From Nitrosomonadaceae bacterium (GTDB lineage Bacteria > Pseudomonadota > Gammaproteobacteria > Burkholderiales > Usitatibacteraceae), in assembly GCA_021300055.1 (NCBI GenBank), contig JAJTHU010000334.1:1-6254 (forward strand): a stretch of DNA of 6,254 nucleotides, written 5' to 3'. The notes beneath the pieces were generated by a model. That model saw only the letters and a list, made by a program, of their open reading frames with translations. It ran no database searches and was not told where the DNA came from. Positions 6,234 through 6,254 of this stretch are shown here, piece after piece (the stretch's first letter is position 1; each line of letters starts with the position of its first letter). A program made the position numbers and the translations under genes.

Positions 6234-6253
6234 GACTGTATATAATGACAGTA
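6234..6253. promoter_or_regulatory. LexA (SOS) box-like operator overlapping a TATAAT
   Basis: CTGT (6236-6239), eight A/T-rich bases, then ACAG (6248-6251) give the exact CTGT-N8-ACAG layout of E. coli-type LexA operators. Over 20 bp it agrees with the E. coli consensus at 16 positions, including the outer A before CTGT and TA after ACAG. TATAAT at 6241-6246 lies inside the operator, the classical arrangement for LexA-blocked promoters, although I see no good -35 17 bp upstream. The controlled gene is most likely to the right, outside the window (an SOS gene such as lexA itself is possible). The box is nearly symmetric, so leftward control cannot be excluded. Confidence 0.65.
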
Positions 6254-6254
6254 C

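Overview
The window looks like a chromosomal segment of a betaproteobacterium, probably of the order Burkholderiales. Three things suggest this: the moderately high G+C content, the core gene order xseB-ispA-dxs with a Rieske oxygenase gene divergent from it, and a LexA-type operator of the E. coli/betaproteobacterial form at the right edge. The assignment rests on recall of protein families and gene order, not on a database search.

Layout, left to right. Positions 1-336 (minus strand) hold the N-terminal 112 codons of an EamA/DMT-type membrane transporter whose 3' end lies outside the window. A strong hairpin terminator (417-443) separates it from an upstream minus-strand gene (467-1582) for a single-polypeptide Rieske non-haem iron oxygenase. 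A 406-bp divergent intergenic region (1583-1988) carries a clear Shine-Dalgarno for the oxygenase, a perfect inverted repeat and a candidate -10 element for the rightward operon. Next come the tightly packed plus-strand genes xseB (1989-2243), ispA (2243-3133, overlapping by one base as TGATG) and dxs (3142-5082, 8-bp gap). A small gene for an exported protein with two cysteines (5150-5470) follows. A bidirectional terminator (5488-5513) then serves this unit and a convergent minus-strand Nu-class glutathione S-transferase gene (5532-6134). That GST lacks its N-terminal beta1-alpha1-beta2 part. Its missing end coincides with a cluster of strong palindromes (6136-6234), which is followed by a LexA/SOS-box-like operator (6234-6253) that overlaps a TATAAT sequence.

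How the genes work together. Dxs makes 1-deoxy-D-xylulose 5-phosphate, the entry to the MEP isoprenoid pathway. IspA condenses the pathway's C5 products to farnesyl diphosphate, the precursor of quinone tails, undecaprenyl phosphate and, in some species, hopanoids. XseB is the small subunit of exonuclease VII and is linked to these genes only by conserved operon order, as in E. coli. The oxygenase, transporter, small exported protein and GST have no demonstrable functional tie to the pathway.

I see no new multi-gene system, CRISPR array, tRNA, rRNA or intact mobile element. The part most worth a second look is the right edge (about 6100-6254), where a truncated GST, a palindrome cluster with competing pairings and an SOS-type operator occur together.
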